Assembly (NCBI GenBank): GCA_016871135.1
Contig: VFZQ01000325.1
Coordinates: 1-6,354 of the forward strand
DNA: 6,354 nucleotides
Direction of reading: 5' to 3'
Origin: Acidobacteriota bacterium
Lineage (GTDB): Bacteria; Acidobacteriota; Terriglobia; Bryobacterales; Bryobacteraceae
Below are positions 5,194 through 6,354 of this stretch, piece by piece. Both the position numbers and the translations under genes were made by a program. Within the stretch, counting starts at the first letter, position 1. Every line of letters begins with the position of its first letter. The notes under the pieces were generated by a model. That model was given only the letters and a program-made list of their open reading frames with translations. It was not told where the DNA came from and did no database searches.

Positions 5194-6354
5194 TGATGCA
5201 GCACCACCTTCCCGGGACCTGTCGCCAGAGTGCAGCCGTCGATGCGGCCGGCGCGCAATGGCATAACAGAACCGAGATACAGCGCTTGAAAGCGGCCGTT
5301 AGTATCGTTGGAATTCAGCGTGACGTCGCCGACGGCGGGTTCGAGCAGGAATTGGCGGTAGCCGAGGATCGGCATTGTCGCGGTCGAAGCAATCTCAACG
5401 ATGGCGACGGTGATGATGCGGCGATTGTTGCCGGTGTAGGCGGCGTAGTCGTCAAGTTCGGCGACATCGGTATCCTGCGGCGCGGCGCCGAGAACTGTAT
5501 CCGTTTCGGCGACGGCGTTGCAGGCGGCGGGCACAGTCGACGAATCGAACCGCGCGGCAAGTCCGCACAGGAAAGAACGAACGGGAGTGGACACCTGATT
5601 CTGATTGCAGTTATTTGGCGTGGCGTTCGTCCAGATGGTCTCTTCGGCATTCACACGCGTGCAGGCGTAGGTTGGATCCGTACCAGGCGCCATGCCAAGA
5701 GACCCTTGTCGAAAGGCCTGCGTCTGCTCATCGGCGAGGATGGTGGCCGACTCGTTGTACTTGTTCAGCAGCACGTAGGGCACGCGCTGCGTTCCGGCCA
5801 ATCCGGCCGGCGTTGGCCCGCCGTTGCAGAGATAGCCCATCGTGTAACGGGTGCCGGCGACAAAGCCAAAATTAACTGTATCGTCGATCGATATAGCCTG
5901 TAGAGCGATCGGCTCAATGCCGCATGCCTGACAGACGGGCGCGCTGACGCCGGCGACGGCTTCGGCGACGAGATTCAACCGGCCTTCTTGCGCGAGGGAG
6001 AGAAACCGCCAAAAAACGAGAGGCGCTTCGCCGCGAACGGTGACCTTCACGTGGCGCGCGGTGGACGAACCTGCTTCACCGCCGGTCGCGCCTTCGGCGC
6101 CGGTGGCGGCAGAAGCGGTGTCGTAATAGGTGAACTGTGGCGCTTCGCTGTTCAGGTTGCCGTTCGATTCGCTGATCGTACCGCCGCCGAAATCGTACAT
6201 GTTGCCGCGGCCGTTGGCGGTGGTAATCGCGTAGTTGGCAGCGGTGGTGGCGTTTTCGATGGCGGCGTCGGTCATGATCAAGCGCGCGGCGGCGGCTTGC
6301 GCCATGGAGTTGGCGGCGAGCTTTAGGTCGTGGCGCGCGCTGTACATGCGGCCG
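5190..6354 (-). CDS. tadG: TadG-like pilus assembly protein (5' end cut by window edge)
   Basis: Pilus-associated protein of the TadE/G (Tad) group. The first Met seen (6347) is very probably internal: the frame stays open to the right edge and reads Gly-Arg just before it, giving GRMYSARHDLKLAANSMAQAAAARL. This matches the end of the N-terminal Tad domain, which follows the membrane anchor in relatives (DLGR..VAR..LQNAADAAALA). Counting from that Met, an Ala-rich helix covers 11-45, a Gly/Ala/Ser linker about 76-96, and a beta-like segment with VFWRFLSLAQEGRLNLVAEAVAG at about 111-133 ends the part shared with relatives. Residues 135-385 form a less familiar domain with eight cysteines (139, 142, 174, 229, 247, 261, 276, 372), including CQAC at 139-142. 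I see no DxSxS metal site of a von Willebrand A domain, which some TadG proteins carry. The stop overlaps the next gene's start (ATGA). The family call rests on the N-terminal pattern and on the neighbours. Confidence 0.78.
   Translation of the reverse strand, partial: GRMYSARHDLKLAANSMAQAAAARLIMTDAAIENATTAANYAITTANGRGNMYDFGGGTISESNGNLNSEAPQFTYYDTASAATGAEGATGGEAGSSTARHVKVTVRGEAPLVFWRFLSLAQEGRLNLVAEAVAGVSAPVCQACGIEPIALQAISIDDTVNFGFVAGTRYTMGYLCNGGPTPAGLAGTQRVPYVLLNKYNESATILADEQTQAFRQGSLGMAPGTDPTYACTRVNAEETIWTNATPNNCNQNQVSTPVRSFLCGLAARFDSSTVPAACNAVAETDTVLGAAPQDTDVAELDDYAAYTGNNRRIITVAIVEIASTATMPILGYRQFLLEPAVGDVTLNSNDTNGRFQALYLGSVMPLRAGRIDGCTLATGPGKVVLHQ

Noticed and set aside
5193..5903. A 236-codon open frame on the plus strand, antisense to the TadG-like gene
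   Set aside because: Low-complexity Gly/Arg/Val composition, no domain, and it mirrors a gene whose context and family pattern are convincing.
6088..6100. A small GCGCC-TTC-GGCGC inverted repeat that resembles a terminator stem
   Set aside because: Only five pairs, no following T-run on either strand, and it lies inside the Gly/Ala linker of the TadG-like reading frame.

Overview
The window is a compact piece of a tight-adherence (Tad/Flp) type IVc pilus assembly operon. Every gene lies on the minus strand and about 99% of the bases are coding. In transcription order (right to left) it holds: a TadG-like pseudopilin/pilus-associated protein whose 5' end is beyond the right edge; two small TadE/TadF-type pseudopilins of identical length (167 aa); a CpaE/TadZ localisation ATPase with an N-terminal receiver-like domain; the CpaF/TadA secretion ATPase; the TadB platform protein; and the TadC platform protein, cut by the left edge.

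The genes are packed like one transcript. The junctions are a 4-bp ATGA overlap, a 14-bp overlap, a 19-bp gap, a 6-bp gap, a 1-bp TAG/GTG overlap and a 3-bp gap. There is no room for internal promoters or terminators and none is visible. The operon promoter, the Flp major pilin, the secretin (RcpA/CpaC), RcpC/CpaB and the prepilin peptidase (TadV/CpaA) are not in this window and would have to lie upstream or elsewhere.

The parts fit one machine. CpaF supplies ATP-driven force at the inner membrane, TadB and TadC form the membrane platform it acts on, CpaE/TadZ is expected to place the complex at its cellular site, and the TadE-type proteins and TadG are single-pass, largely extracytoplasmic components matured or assembled with the pilus. 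Both TadE-type proteins carry a clear prepilin-peptidase site (G at -1, E at +5).

The organism is a fairly GC-rich Gram-negative-type bacterium. The gene order and the look of the Cys-containing TadG-like protein suggest Acidobacteriota to me, but this is an impression with low confidence. The window is mostly a recognisable system and I do not see a wholly new one. The points most worth a second look are the even-numbered, clustered cysteines in all three extracytoplasmic proteins, the TadG-like C-terminal region that lacks a von Willebrand MIDAS motif, the degenerate receiver and P-loop of CpaE, and a perfect 9-bp inverted repeat just inside the cpaE start.
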